DNA of 64,000 nucleotides from Roseiarcus sp963732155 (GTDB taxonomy: Bacteria; Pseudomonadota; Alphaproteobacteria; Rhizobiales; Beijerinckiaceae). Below the pieces are notes generated by a model. That model saw only the letters and a program-made list of their open reading frames with translations. It made no database searches and was not told where the DNA came from. How positions within the stretch are numbered: the stretch's first letter is position 1; each line of letters opens with the position of its first letter. The stretch is from positions 124,001 through 188,000 of the forward strand of contig CAVSYB010000012.1 of the NCBI GenBank assembly GCA_963732155.1. The letters are read 5' to 3'. Both the position numbers and the translations under genes were made by a program. Shown piece after piece: positions 54,808-63,194 of the stretch.

Positions 54808-55563
54808 ATGCGCCTTTCGGGCAACAGCGTGCTGATCACCGGCGGGGCGTCCGGCATCGGCTATGCGATGGCTGAGGCATTCCTCGCGGCGGGCAGCGCG
54901 GTCGCCATTTGCGGGCGCTCGGCGGAGAGGCTGGAGAAAGCGCGGGCGCGGCGTCCCGAGCTTCAAACGAGAGTGTGCGACGTGTCGCGGCCGGAGGATC
55001 GCGTGGACTTGCGCGATTGGGCTTCACGCGAGCTTCCGGCGCTGAACGTTCTCGTCAACAATGCGGGCGTGCAGCGCGACGTCGACCTGGTCGCGGGGAT
55101 CGACGAGTTCCTGGCCGGCGACAATGAGATCAGGGTGAATCTCGAGGCGCCGATCGTTCTCAGCGGCCTGTTCGCGCCGCTGCTCGCCCGGGCGAGGGAC
55201 GCGGCGATCGTCAACGTCACCTCCGGCCTCGGCTTCGTCCCGGCGGCGAAAATGCCGGTCTACAGCGCGACCAAGGCCGGCCTGCACGCCTTTTCGATGG
55301 CGCTGCGCTGGCAATTGTCGAGGGTTGGGATCAAGGTCTTCGAGATCGTTCCGCCGGCGGTCGACACCGATCTCAACCCGGCCGGGCGCGCCAGACGGGG
55401 CGGCTTCAAGGCCAATCTCGGCGCGAAGGAATTCGTCGCCGCGGCGATGAAGGGCGTCGAATCCGACGTCTTCGAGATAGGCTTCGGCATGACCGCCGCC
55501 TTCATCCACGCCTCGCGCGCCGATCTCGACAGGGCGTTTCAGCAGATGAACAGCCGGATGTGA
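54808..55563 (+). CDS. Short-chain dehydrogenase/reductase (DltE-like)
   Basis: A 251-residue classical SDR. TGGASGIG (11-18) binds the cofactor, NNAG follows, the catalytic Ser lies in NVTSGLGFV, and Tyr-x-x-x-Lys in VYSATKAG. The C-terminal VPPAVDTDLNP and long GFKANLGAKEFVAAAMKGVESDVFEI resemble the DltE/YdeI-like group. GGAGGAAAACG precedes the ATG. It is probably cotranscribed with the nitroreductase-like gene. The substrate is unknown. Confidence 0.9.
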   Translation: MRLSGNSVLITGGASGIGYAMAEAFLAAGSAVAICGRSAERLEKARARRPELQTRVCDVSRPEDRVDLRDWASRELPALNVLVNNAGVQRDVDLVAGIDEFLAGDNEIRVNLEAPIVLSGLFAPLLARARDAAIVNVTSGLGFVPAAKMPVYSATKAGLHAFSMALRWQLSRVGIKVFEIVPPAVDTDLNPAGRARRGGFKANLGAKEFVAAAMKGVESDVFEIGFGMTAAFIHASRADLDRAFQQMNSRM

Positions 55564-55573
55564 CGCGGCGTTC

Positions 55574-55680
55574 CTACGCCCTCACTTCCTGGCGCTGGAA
55601 CGAGACATCGGCGAGCGTGAACAACAGGACCATCCCGGCCAGCAGGCCGGTGAGTCGCGGCCAGATCAGCAGCACGCCGT
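55574..55680 (-). other. Possible C-terminal remnant of a membrane protein gene
   Basis: Read leftward, this stretch encodes GVLLIWPRLTGLLAGMVLLF and then ADVSFQRQEVRA before a stop at 55574: a hydrophobic helix with a basic tail like the end of a membrane permease. There is no start or upstream coding sequence, because the next leftward gene ends only 21 bp beyond it. It could be a gene fragment or chance. Confidence 0.3.
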
Positions 55681-55700
55681 GAGGCGATCGGCGACGCCCG

Positions 55701-56051
55701 CTATCCCCTGATGAGCGCGGCGTAACCGGTGCCGAGGCGGCCGCGCACTCTCGCCGAGGCGGTGGCGTCGCCGGTCCGGGTGAGCTTGACGCTGTAGTGG
55801 TCGCGGTCGCCGAAGGAGAGGGTGGTCGGCGTCATCCTGGTGTACTGGACGTCGAACGGCGCGCCCTTCTCGGTGTAGCTGACGACCTTGCCGCCGGCGA
55901 TGGTGACCGCGATCGGCCATGGGTCGTGTTTGCCCAGCATGCCGTTCCAGGTGCCGTCCCAGGCGACGACGTCCGCCGCCCGGCCCGGTTGGAAGGAAAC
56001 AAGAAGCGCGGGCAGCGCCGTCATCAGCACGAACCGCCGATCGATCGTCAT
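55701..56051 (-). CDS. Small secreted hypothetical protein
   Basis: A 116-residue precursor. GGAGGC precedes ATG 56051. The N-terminus TIDRRFVLMTALPALLVSFQPGRA is a signal peptide (basic, then hydrophobic, cleavage near Ala-Ala25). The mature 90 residues form a compact beta-rich domain (WDGTWNGMLGKHDPWPIAVTIAGGKVVSYTEKGAPFDVQYTRMTPTTLSFG) resembling small periplasmic or lipocalin-like DUF proteins of alphaproteobacteria. No function is known. It is a single gene on this strand. Confidence 0.7.
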   Translation of the reverse strand: MTIDRRFVLMTALPALLVSFQPGRAADVVAWDGTWNGMLGKHDPWPIAVTIAGGKVVSYTEKGAPFDVQYTRMTPTTLSFGDRDHYSVKLTRTGDATASARVRGRLGTGYAALIRG

Positions 56052-56359
56052 AGGAAGCCTCCATGAAAGGCGCGCCGACGAGCGCTCGACGACCTTCGCG
56101 CCGCGCGGTCGGAACGGAACGCGCAAGAGCGCCGGACCTTGCCCGATATCGGCGCGGCTATCGCAGATTCCGCGCCGCTCCGCATCTCAAAATAACTTGA
56201 ACGGCGATGACGATGGCGGCGAGGGAGAGCGGATCGAGGCGGGTTCCTCGTCTGCCGCGCGAAGCGGCGCGCGCCGGTGAGGGTTTCCTTCCCCGCCCCG
56301 CGCTGCTATGCCGCGTCCGCCCCTTTCACGGCCGCGCCGCAAAGGCCAAATCATCCGAC
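56052..56359. other. Intergenic region upstream of lepA
   Basis: A 308-bp gap between two divergently placed genes. It should hold the promoters of the small secreted protein (leftward) and lepA (rightward), but I see no clear -35/-10 pair or operator. The sequence is GC-rich. Confidence 0.35.
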
Positions 56360-58167
56360 ATGACCACGCATACGATCGACAACATCCGCAATTTCTCCAT
56401 CGTCGCGCATATCGACCATGGCAAGTCGACGCTCGCCGACCGGCTGATCCAGCAGACAGGAGCGATGGCCGAGCGCGAAATGGTCGAGCAAGTGCTTGAT
56501 TCCATGGATATCGAGCGCGAGCGCGGCATCACGATCAAGGCGCAGACGGTGCGGCTCGACTATGTCGCCAAGGACGGGCGCCCCTACGTGCTCAATCTGA
56601 TGGACACGCCCGGCCATGTCGACTTCGCCTATGAGGTCTCCCGTTCGCTGGCCGCCTGCGAGGGTTCGCTGCTGGTGGTCGACGCGAGCCAGGGGGTCGA
56701 GGCGCAGACCCTCGCCAACGTCTATCACGCGCTCGACGCCGGCCATGAGATCGTGCCGGTGCTCAACAAGATCGACCTGCCCGCCGCCGAGCCCGATCGC
56801 GTCAGGCAGCAGATCGAGGACGTGATCGGCCTCGACGCGTCCGAGGCGGTGCCGATTTCGGCCAAGACCGGCCTCAACGTCGACCTCGTGCTGGAGGCGA
56901 TCGTCCACCGCCTGCCGCCGCCCAAGGGCGACGAGGCGGCGCCGCTGAAGGCGCTGCTGGTCGATAGCTGGTACGACGCCTATCTCGGCGTCGTCGTGCT
57001 GGTGCGGGTCATCGACGGCGTCATCCGCAAGGGCCTGCGCATCCGCATGATGGGCGCCGACGCGCATTATGAAGTCGACCGCATCGGCGTGTTCCGCCCG
57101 AAGATGACCGACGCGGCCGAACTCGGCCCCGGCGAGGTCGGCTTCATCACCGCGCAGATCAAGCAGGTCGCCGACACCCGCGTCGGCGACACCATCACCG
57201 ACGACCGGCGGCCGACCGCGGCGGCGCTGCCCGGCTTCAAGCCGGCGCAGCCGGTGGTGTTCTGCGGCCTGTTCCCGGTCGACGCCGCCAATTTCGAGGA
57301 CCTGCGCGCCGCGGTCGGCCGGCTGCGGCTCAACGACGCGAGCTTTTCCTACGAAATGGAGACCTCGGCGGCGCTCGGCTTCGGCTTCCGCTGCGGCTTC
57401 CTCGGCCTGCTCCATCTCGAAATCATCCAGGAGCGGCTGGAGCGCGAGTTCAACCTCGATCTGATCGCCACCGCGCCCTTCGGTGATCTACCGGATCGCG
57501 CTGACCGACGGCGAGCGTGATCGAACTGCACAATCCGGCCGACATGCCCGACGTCGTGAAGATCGAGGAAATCCGCGAGCCGTGGATCAGGGCGACGATC
57601 CTGACGCCCGACGACTATCTCGGCGCCGTCCTCAAGCTGTGCCAGGACCGGCGCGGCGCGCAGGTCGACCTCAATTATGTCGGCAAGCGCGCGATGGTCG
57701 TCTACGACCTGCCGCTCAACGAGGTGGTGTTCGACTTCTACGACCGGCTGAAGTCGATCTCCAAGGGCTACGCCTCGTTCGATTATGCGCTGACCGACTA
57801 CCGCGCCGGCGACCTCGTCAAAATGTCGATCCTGGTCAACGGCGAGCCGGTCGACGCGCTGTCGATGCTGGTGCACCGCGACCGCGCCGAATTGCGCGGC
57901 CGGGCGATGGTGGAGAAGCTGCGCGAGCTGATCCCGCCGCACATGTTCCAGATTCCGATCCAGGCGGCGATCGGCGGCAAGATCATCGCGCGCGAGACGA
58001 TCCGCGCCTTGCGCAAGGACGTCACCGCCAAATGCTACGGCGGCGACGCCACCCGCAAGCGCAAGCTCTTGGAGAAGCAGAAGGCCGGCAAGAAGAAGAT
58101 GCGCCAGTTCGGCAAGGTCGACATCCCGCAGGAGGCGTTCATCGCGGCGCTGAAGATGGATGGGTGA
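56360..58167 (+). pseudogene. lepA: Elongation factor 4 (LepA) gene with two frameshifts
   Basis: The start at 56360 gives MTTHTIDNIRNFSIVAHIDHGKSTLADRL, the LepA G1 motif, followed by GTPase motifs DTPGHVDF and NKIDLP and domain II up to REFNLDLIATAP near 57478. The expected continuation (SVIYRIALTDGE, then VIELHNPADMPD) is present but in two successive +1 frames: one extra base near 57480 and another near 57516. The frame from 57517 then encodes the normal domains and C-terminus to 58167, ending AALKMDG. LepA is a ribosomal GTPase that remodels stalled ribosomes. The gene is either inactivated or carries sequencing errors. Confidence 0.85.
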
Positions 58168-58173
58168 AGGGCG

Positions 58174-59010
58174 CTACGACTCCTCCTCGTTGTCGGATTC
58201 GGGGAGTGGGTTCCTCAGGATTTCCGTGCCTCCGTCCGCCCATTTGAATTTAGTCTTGTTTCGTCGGTCATAGGCATCGACAATTGTGTCCACGGCTTCC
58301 TGGAAGGATTTTGATACGCGTGGCCTGCCGTTTCGGGGCGGGTCGTCCATCGCGTCGAAGAAACAGACCCGTCCGAAATCCCGGTCGTCGGAGTCATAAA
58401 GGCCCACCAGAACACGTTCGAAAAGAGTTGCATCATCCGCAGGCTTTTCTCGGCCGGCCCGATAACGAAAAATTTGAATGGCTTGGCCGAAGCTCGAGGG
58501 CGCGCTCTTTCCTCCGTCGTCGCATGCATCCAGCGGCAGAAAAACGACGGCGCAGAGCACGGCGTACGGCTGTCGCTCATGATAGTCGGCGGCTTCCGCT
58601 CGCAATTCATTGTCGACTCGCGTGTAGTTTTTCGTATAACGCTTTGTCCGGGCGTCACGAAAATTGATGGTCTTGATCGAGACGCCGAGCCCAAGCCCGA
58701 GCTCGACCGTCGAATAATTGACGTCGAGCTTCTTCAACCCCTTGCCTGTCCGCGCTCTGGATTCCTGGCCGCCTCCGCGAACGTCAGGCAATATTCCTTC
58801 GAAGGAATTCCGAAGGGCGTCCGCGAACCGCTGGGATAGCGCGCGCGACAAGAGTTCAGCGTAGTTCTTCTTGTCGGTTGCGGAGCGTGTGGCGACTGAA
58901 TTGCGATTGCCCGCCCAATTTAATTCGCGGTCGATTCGATCCAGAAATAAGGACGCGCGTTCTGTCGAGAATCGTGCCGCTCGAGTCGGGGGCTTCTTTC
59001 CATCGGTCAT
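58174..59010 (-). CDS. Putative type II restriction endonuclease
   Basis: A 278-residue protein encoded directly behind vsr and a C5-methylase gene, so a restriction enzyme by position. The segment TVELGLGLGVSIKTINF fits the (D/E)-x-K core strand pattern seen in PD-(D/E)xK nucleases, and Glu/Asp residues in the preceding GGGQESRARTGKGLKKLDVNYSTVELG region could complete the site; I cannot name the family. ATG 59010 lies 5 bp past the vsr stop. Its stop is only 6 bp from the lepA stop on the other strand. The base composition is lower in GC than the surroundings. Confidence 0.6.
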   Translation of the reverse strand: MTDGKKPPTRAARFSTERASLFLDRIDRELNWAGNRNSVATRSATDKKNYAELLSRALSQRFADALRNSFEGILPDVRGGGQESRARTGKGLKKLDVNYSTVELGLGLGVSIKTINFRDARTKRYTKNYTRVDNELRAEAADYHERQPYAVLCAVVFLPLDACDDGGKSAPSSFGQAIQIFRYRAGREKPADDATLFERVLVGLYDSDDRDFGRVCFFDAMDDPPRNGRPRVSKSFQEAVDTIVDAYDRRNKTKFKWADGGTEILRNPLPESDNEEES

Positions 59011-59015
59011 CGCAG

Positions 59016-59438
59016 TCAACGCGACCTTAGTCCGCGCAGCCGTCGCTGGGCCACCTTCGGCTTCATCGCTTCGCACTCCCAGATCACGATGACGCGGAAT
59101 CCCATGGCGGTCAGGGCTTGGCTCTTTGCGGCGTCGCGTAGTTGATTGTTCGAGAATTTCTTTTTCCAGAAGGCCCTGTTTCGAGTCGGGATGGTCGCTC
59201 GCGCGCAACCGGCGTGATGATGCCAAAAGCACCCGTTTACAAAGACGGCCCAATGACGCGACGCGTTTGCGAAATCCGGCGATCCCGGCAAGGAACGGAC
59301 GTTCCGACGATAATACAGCCCCAGCTCGCGCAGTACCACGGCGACTTGGTCTTCGGCGCTCGTCCCGCGCTGACGCACCCGCCGCATCAGATCCGAGCGA
59401 GCGGGGTCGCTGGGCCGCAAGAAGTCGGCGTCCATCAT
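59016..59438 (-). CDS. vsr: Very short patch repair endonuclease
   Basis: A 140-residue Vsr protein, nicking next to T:G mismatches that arise by deamination of 5-methylcytosine. It shows the family blocks RSDLMRRVRQRGTSAE, YYRRNVRSLPGSPDF with the catalytic Asp, GCFWHHHAGC (zinc ligands), FWKKKFSNNQLRD and VIWECE. Where the E. coli enzyme has His64 before Gly-Cys-Phe-Trp, this one has Asn, a position that varies in the family. The ATG overlaps the methylase stop by 4 bp, so production is coupled to the methylase whose damage it repairs. Confidence 0.92.
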   Translation of the reverse strand: MMDADFLRPSDPARSDLMRRVRQRGTSAEDQVAVVLRELGLYYRRNVRSLPGSPDFANASRHWAVFVNGCFWHHHAGCARATIPTRNRAFWKKKFSNNQLRDAAKSQALTAMGFRVIVIWECEAMKPKVAQRRLRGLRSR

Positions 59439-60607
59439 TCGGCTGCGATCAATGCGGTCGGTTCACCATCGACAAAGCGGTCGATGCTACGAACGTGTTC
59501 AAGATGGGCGCGCACTCGGTCCTTGAATCCGGGCACGAAACGCAGGGAACTCTTCTCGATGCGCGACAGAAATCCAGCGGTCGCCCTAGCGGACAACAGG
59601 CGAGGCTCATGTCGCAGAAATTCATGCAGCGGCTCGCGTCGCCGCCAAGTCGGAAAATCTGAAATCCGCACCTCTCGTCGCGTAGCGCCGTCGAGTCGCG
59701 CCGCGCGGGGCCAATCCCTAGCCGCCAACGGGACGGCGTCTCTGGATCGGTCGTAAACTCCAGGTTCTTGCAGACGCATTCCAATCCATGCCGCGACGGG
59801 TCGAGTTACCGCGTTTCCAACCAGAGCCCAGCGAAATGACGTTCGGCCAGCGCGCTCCGCAGGTACGGTCCATCCCGCTTGAAAACCCTGCAGTCGCTCA
59901 GCATCCCCGATGCTAGGGGTCACGATCTCGCCGTTCGGCAGAAGGATCGCCGGAGGCGATGGAATCCCGATGGTCGAACCATTCTTGAGCGTCGGAACAC
60001 AGTCGACCCCCCAACCCAAGCCTCGAGTCCCTTCCGTCCAGTAGAACCCGTGCGCGTGTGTGTCCAACCGAGTATTGAGCGCGACCGGTTCAGCCTCGTC
60101 GACAAGCAAGACGTCGGCCGGATCGCCCACCAGACTGGCCAGGAAAAAAACTCGCTCCCGTCGTTGCGGAAGAAAGGACAGGGAATTTATCACCCGATAG
60201 GCCCAGCGATATCCCCGTTCCTCGAACGCGGAGACAACCCGATCCATCGCGCTGCCGCGGTCGAGGCGGAGCATGAAGGAGACGTTCTCCAAAAGCACCC
60301 ATTTTGGTCGGCCGCCATCGATCAAGCGGAAGACATGGTCCACTAGTCCGGATTTTTGTCCAGCGATGCCGGCGGTCCTTCCAGCTTGGCTCAGGTCCTG
60401 ACAGGGGAACCCGGCTGTCAGCAACTCGACCGCTGGAAGCGAATTCAGTCCGGCGACATCACCCACGTTCGGGACGTCCGGAAAGCGAGCCGCCAGCACC
60501 GCCGCAGCGGCGGCCCAAATCTCTGAAAATAGAATAGCTTCATGGCCAGCCTCATGCAGGCCGAGTTCCAGTCCGCCAATTCCCGCGAATAGCCCCACAA
60601 CCCGCAT
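59435..60607 (-). CDS. dcm: DNA (cytosine-5-)-methyltransferase
   Basis: A 390-residue C5-methylase. Motif I is FAGIGGLELGL at the N-terminus, motif IV is GFPCQDLSQAG with catalytic Cys69, motif VI is ENV (107-109), motif VIII is QRRERVF (148-154) and motif X is GNAVTRPVA. The target-recognition region lies between about 165 and 260; the recognition sequence cannot be inferred. About 110 C-terminal residues beyond motif X are unusual and rich in Arg. GAGGATGAAAA precedes the ATG. It is the first gene of the restriction-modification operon. Confidence 0.95.
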   Translation of the reverse strand: MRVVGLFAGIGGLELGLHEAGHEAILFSEIWAAAAAVLAARFPDVPNVGDVAGLNSLPAVELLTAGFPCQDLSQAGRTAGIAGQKSGLVDHVFRLIDGGRPKWVLLENVSFMLRLDRGSAMDRVVSAFEERGYRWAYRVINSLSFLPQRRERVFFLASLVGDPADVLLVDEAEPVALNTRLDTHAHGFYWTEGTRGLGWGVDCVPTLKNGSTIGIPSPPAILLPNGEIVTPSIGDAERLQGFQAGWTVPAERAGRTSFRWALVGNAVTRPVAAWIGMRLQEPGVYDRSRDAVPLAARDWPRAARLDGATRREVRISDFPTWRRREPLHEFLRHEPRLLSARATAGFLSRIEKSSLRFVPGFKDRVRAHLEHVRSIDRFVDGEPTALIAAE

Positions 60608-60717
60608 TTTTCATCCTCAACGGCCCTAATGTTCCCGAATCGTTCGGCTTTGACAAGATAGGTTGGGGTGAAGCCGTCGGAAAAATCAAACACCAGGCAG
60701 GGGTCGGTTAGAGCGAC
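60608..60717 (-). promoter_or_regulatory. Promoter region of the restriction-modification operon
   Basis: On the methylase strand a TTGTCA-like element (in CTTGTCAAAG) lies upstream of CATTAG. Between them is CCGAA-TCG-TTCGG (60635-60647), an inverted repeat that could bind a control protein or the methylase itself. Confidence 0.4.
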
Positions 60718-61155
60718 CGATCGGCGGCAAGATCGTCGCGCGCGAGACAATCCGCGCGCTGCGCAAGGACGCCGCCGCCAAATGCCGCGGCGGCAACGCC
60801 GCGCGCAAGACTCCGGCCGCCATCCTAATTATAAGCGCAATGTTCGACGGGACCGCAAGGCGCAAACCATGACGGACTTCACCTATGATCCCGAGGCCGA
60901 CGCCATCTACATTTATCTCGGCGGCGGGAAGATTGATCGCCAGGCGGAGGCGGGACCATTCATCTACGACATGGATTCCGAAGGCCGGGTGGTCGGCATC
61001 GAAATCCTGTCCGCCAGCAAGGTTGTGGCGCCCGGCGACTGGAGGAACGCGCGACGGCCAGGCGCGGAAAGCGCCGACGCCGCCGAATAGGCGCAGATGA
61101 GAAGCCGCCGCTACGGCGGGAGGCGTTCGTCGCAGCGCTGAAGAAGGACGGGTGA
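60718..61155 (+). pseudogene. Second, interrupted copy of the lepA 3' end
   Basis: 60718-60810 aligns without gaps to lepA 57968-58060 at roughly 87 percent identity (IGGKIVARETIRALRKD), and 61117-61155 matches the lepA end (EAFVAALKKDG, stop), aligned to 58129-58167. Between these blocks about 68 bp of lepA are replaced by some 306 bp holding the DUF2283 gene. It is a non-coding gene fragment left by the insertion of the restriction cassette. Confidence 0.8.
60869..61090 (+). CDS. DUF2283-domain small protein
   Basis: A 73-residue cytoplasmic protein. MTDFTYDPEADAIYIYLGGGKIDRQAEAGPFIYDMDSEGRVVGIEILSASKVV is the complete DUF2283 domain (Y-D-x-x-x-D-x-x-Y-I, then G-I-E-I-L). The family has no assigned biochemical function; members are often encoded next to small toxin-like genes. 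Here the gene is embedded in the lepA 3' remnant without a partner. The start is placed where homology begins; only a weak GCAAG lies upstream. Confidence 0.75.
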   Translation: MTDFTYDPEADAIYIYLGGGKIDRQAEAGPFIYDMDSEGRVVGIEILSASKVVAPGDWRNARRPGAESADAAE

Positions 61156-61164
61156 AGCGCCGCC

Positions 61165-61818
61165 CTAAAACTCGACCTCCAGCTCCTCGATCTCTTCCAC
61201 CTCGCCCATCGCCGCGTCGCGCCATTCGATCATCGCCGGCAGATTCCAGATGCGGTCGGCGTAGGCCTGGGTCTGGCGGTCGAGCGCGACGTCATAGGTG
61301 CGGAAGCGGCTGACCACCGGCGCATACATCGCGTCGGCCATCGTCAGCTCGCCGAACAAGAACGGCCCGCCGTTGGCGGCCAGGCACTCGCGCCAGAGAA
61401 ACACGATGCGCTCGATGTCGGCGTTGGCCTTCGACCAGATCTTGAACTTCGGAAAATGCGCCTTGATGTTCATCGGCAGCGCCTGGCGCAGCGATACGAA
61501 GCCGGAATGCATTTCCCCGCAAATCGAACGGCAATGGGCGCGTTTTGCCCTGTCTTTAGGCAACAAGCCCGCTTTTGGGGCAATTTCGTTGAGGAATTCG
61601 CCGATCGCCAGCGTGTCCCAGACCTTGATTCCCTGATAAGTCAGGCAGGGCACGAGAATGCTCGGCGACAGGAGCAGAATTTCGGCGCGCGCGTCGGCGT
61701 TGTCGGGCGCGACGATCGATTCGTCGAAATCGATGCCGGCGAACTTGGCCATCAGCCAGCCGCGCAACGACCAGGACGAATAGTTTTTGCTGCTCAGGGT
61801 GATAGTCGTTCGCGACAT
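61165..61818 (-). CDS. Glutathione S-transferase family protein
   Basis: A 217-residue two-domain GST. The N-terminal thioredoxin-like domain (1-80) has TITLSSKNYSSWSLRGWLMAKFAGIDF, with Ser residues where the catalytic residue of Beta/Zeta-like GSTs lies, and the cis-Pro segment SPSILVPCLTYQGIKVWDTLAIGEFL. The rest is the all-helical domain. It resembles the GSTs often annotated as YfcF-like. Substrates are unknown. It is divergent from phaZ and shares with it a 121-bp region containing a long palindrome. Confidence 0.88.
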   Translation of the reverse strand: MSRTTITLSSKNYSSWSLRGWLMAKFAGIDFDESIVAPDNADARAEILLLSPSILVPCLTYQGIKVWDTLAIGEFLNEIAPKAGLLPKDRAKRAHCRSICGEMHSGFVSLRQALPMNIKAHFPKFKIWSKANADIERIVFLWRECLAANGGPFLFGELTMADAMYAPVVSRFRTYDVALDRQTQAYADRIWNLPAMIEWRDAAMGEVEEIEELEVEF

Positions 61819-61857
61819 GGGGCTGCGCCGTAATGAGAGAAAAACCGTTGAAATTCA

Positions 61858-61892
61858 AAGCAAACGACGTGCCACTGGCACGTGGTTTGCTT
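61858..61892. promoter_or_regulatory. Long inverted repeat between the GST and phaZ genes
   Basis: The core is ACGTGCC-ACT-GGCACGT (61867-61883). It extends outward after one G-G mismatch to AAGCAAAC and GTTTGCTT, making a 35-bp dyad. It is placed between two divergent genes and is a good candidate operator for a dimeric regulator, possibly of PHB metabolism. Confidence 0.5.
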
Positions 61893-61939
61893 CGCCGGAA
61901 CGAGCGTCAGGCGAGCGTCCCGGAATTGAGCGGTATCGA

Positions 61940-63154
61940 ATGATGTACGATTCCTATCAGGCGATGGCCGATCTTGGCGACTCGGTCCGCCTGCTCGCCG
62001 CCAACGCCGAGCGTATCCTCAATACCTGGTCGGCCGGCCCGTTCGCTTCGCCGCTGCAGCGGATGGCCGCCTATTACGAGGTGGTCGCGCTCGCCGGCTT
62101 CACCCATGAACGCCCGGGCTTCGACCTTCCCTTCGTGGAGGCGCGCGGCGAAGTCACGCCGGTCGAGGAAGAGGTCGTTCTGTCCACCCCTTTTTGCGAC
62201 CTGCGCCGGTTCCGCAAGGAGACCGGCGCCGACGAACCGAAGGTCCTGCTTGTCGCGCCGATGTCGGGCCATTTTGCGACGCTGCTGCGCGGCACGCTCA
62301 AGACGATGCTCAGGGATCACGAGGTCTATGTCACGGACTGGGTCAATCCACGCATCATCCCGCTGGAATCCGGGCCTTTCACGCTCGACGACTACACGCA
62401 GCATCTGATCGACTTCGTCCGGCATATGGGGCCGGATTCGCATATTGTCGCCGTCTGCCAGCCCGCCGTTTCCGCGCTGGCGGCGACCGCCGTGCTGGCG
62501 CGCGAAGGCGCCAATCACCAGCCGGCGAGCCTGACGCTGATGGCCGGGCCGATCGACACGCGCATCGCGCCGACCAAGGTCAACGATCTCGCCAATGAAA
62601 AACCGATCGAATGGTTCCGCGACAAGATGATCGGGATCGTTCCGGCGCGCCTGGCGGGGGCCGGCAGGCGGGTCTATCCCGGCTTCCTGCAGCTTTCCGC
62701 CTTCATGAGCATGAACGCCGAGCGTCACGCCAAATCCTTCGTCGACATGTTCCAGCACCGCGTCGCCGGCGATTTCGAGAAAGCCGATGCGATCCATGAG
62801 TTCTACAAGGAATACTTCACGATCATGGATCTTTCCGCCGAATTCTATCTGGAAACGGTGGAGCAGGTGTTTCAGAAAAACCTGCTGCCGCTGGGCAAGA
62901 TGAAATTCAAGGGAGAGACAATCGAGCCGCGCGCGATCAAGAAGACGTTTCTGCTGACCGTCGAGGGCGAGAAGGACGACATCTGCGCGATCGGCCAGAC
63001 CCTCGCCGCCCAGGACCTTTGCGGCGGCTTGCGCCCCTATATGAAGACCCACCATATGCAGGCCGGCGTCGGCCATTACGGCGTCTTCAACGGCCGCCGC
63101 TGGGACAGCCAGATCTATCCCGTGGTGCGCAACCACATCCAGGCGAGCCGCTGA
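61940..63154 (+). CDS. phaZ: Intracellular poly(3-hydroxybutyrate) depolymerase
   Basis: A 404-residue PhaZ of the intracellular, Ralstonia PhaZ1 type: MMYDSYQAMADLGDSVR and the DEPKVLLVAPMSGHFATLLRGTLKTML block start the alpha/beta-hydrolase domain. The nucleophile is a cysteine, Cys173 in VAVCQPAVS, not the serine of extracellular enzymes. The C-terminal TVEGEKDDICAIGQT and GVGHYGVFNGRRW supply the Asp and His. It mobilises the polymer made by the PhaC encoded at 12 kb. It starts at the first of two adjacent ATG codons. It is divergent from the GST gene, across the palindrome. Confidence 0.95.
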   Translation: MMYDSYQAMADLGDSVRLLAANAERILNTWSAGPFASPLQRMAAYYEVVALAGFTHERPGFDLPFVEARGEVTPVEEEVVLSTPFCDLRRFRKETGADEPKVLLVAPMSGHFATLLRGTLKTMLRDHEVYVTDWVNPRIIPLESGPFTLDDYTQHLIDFVRHMGPDSHIVAVCQPAVSALAATAVLAREGANHQPASLTLMAGPIDTRIAPTKVNDLANEKPIEWFRDKMIGIVPARLAGAGRRVYPGFLQLSAFMSMNAERHAKSFVDMFQHRVAGDFEKADAIHEFYKEYFTIMDLSAEFYLETVEQVFQKNLLPLGKMKFKGETIEPRAIKKTFLLTVEGEKDDICAIGQTLAAQDLCGGLRPYMKTHHMQAGVGHYGVFNGRRWDSQIYPVVRNHIQASR

Positions 63155-63194
63155 GATCGGGCCGCAAGGTTGATTTTCGCGCGGCGCCGCGTCG

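Noticed and set aside
54142..55563. SagB-type gene considered as part of an azoline peptide biosynthesis cluster
   Set aside because: There is no YcaO-type cyclodehydratase, precursor peptide or transporter next to it; the neighbours are an SDR and a DUF2278 gene.
57483..58247. Separate Arg-rich gene overlapping the 3' half of lepA
   Set aside because: Only its first dozen codons resemble lepA; the remainder is an out-of-frame shadow.
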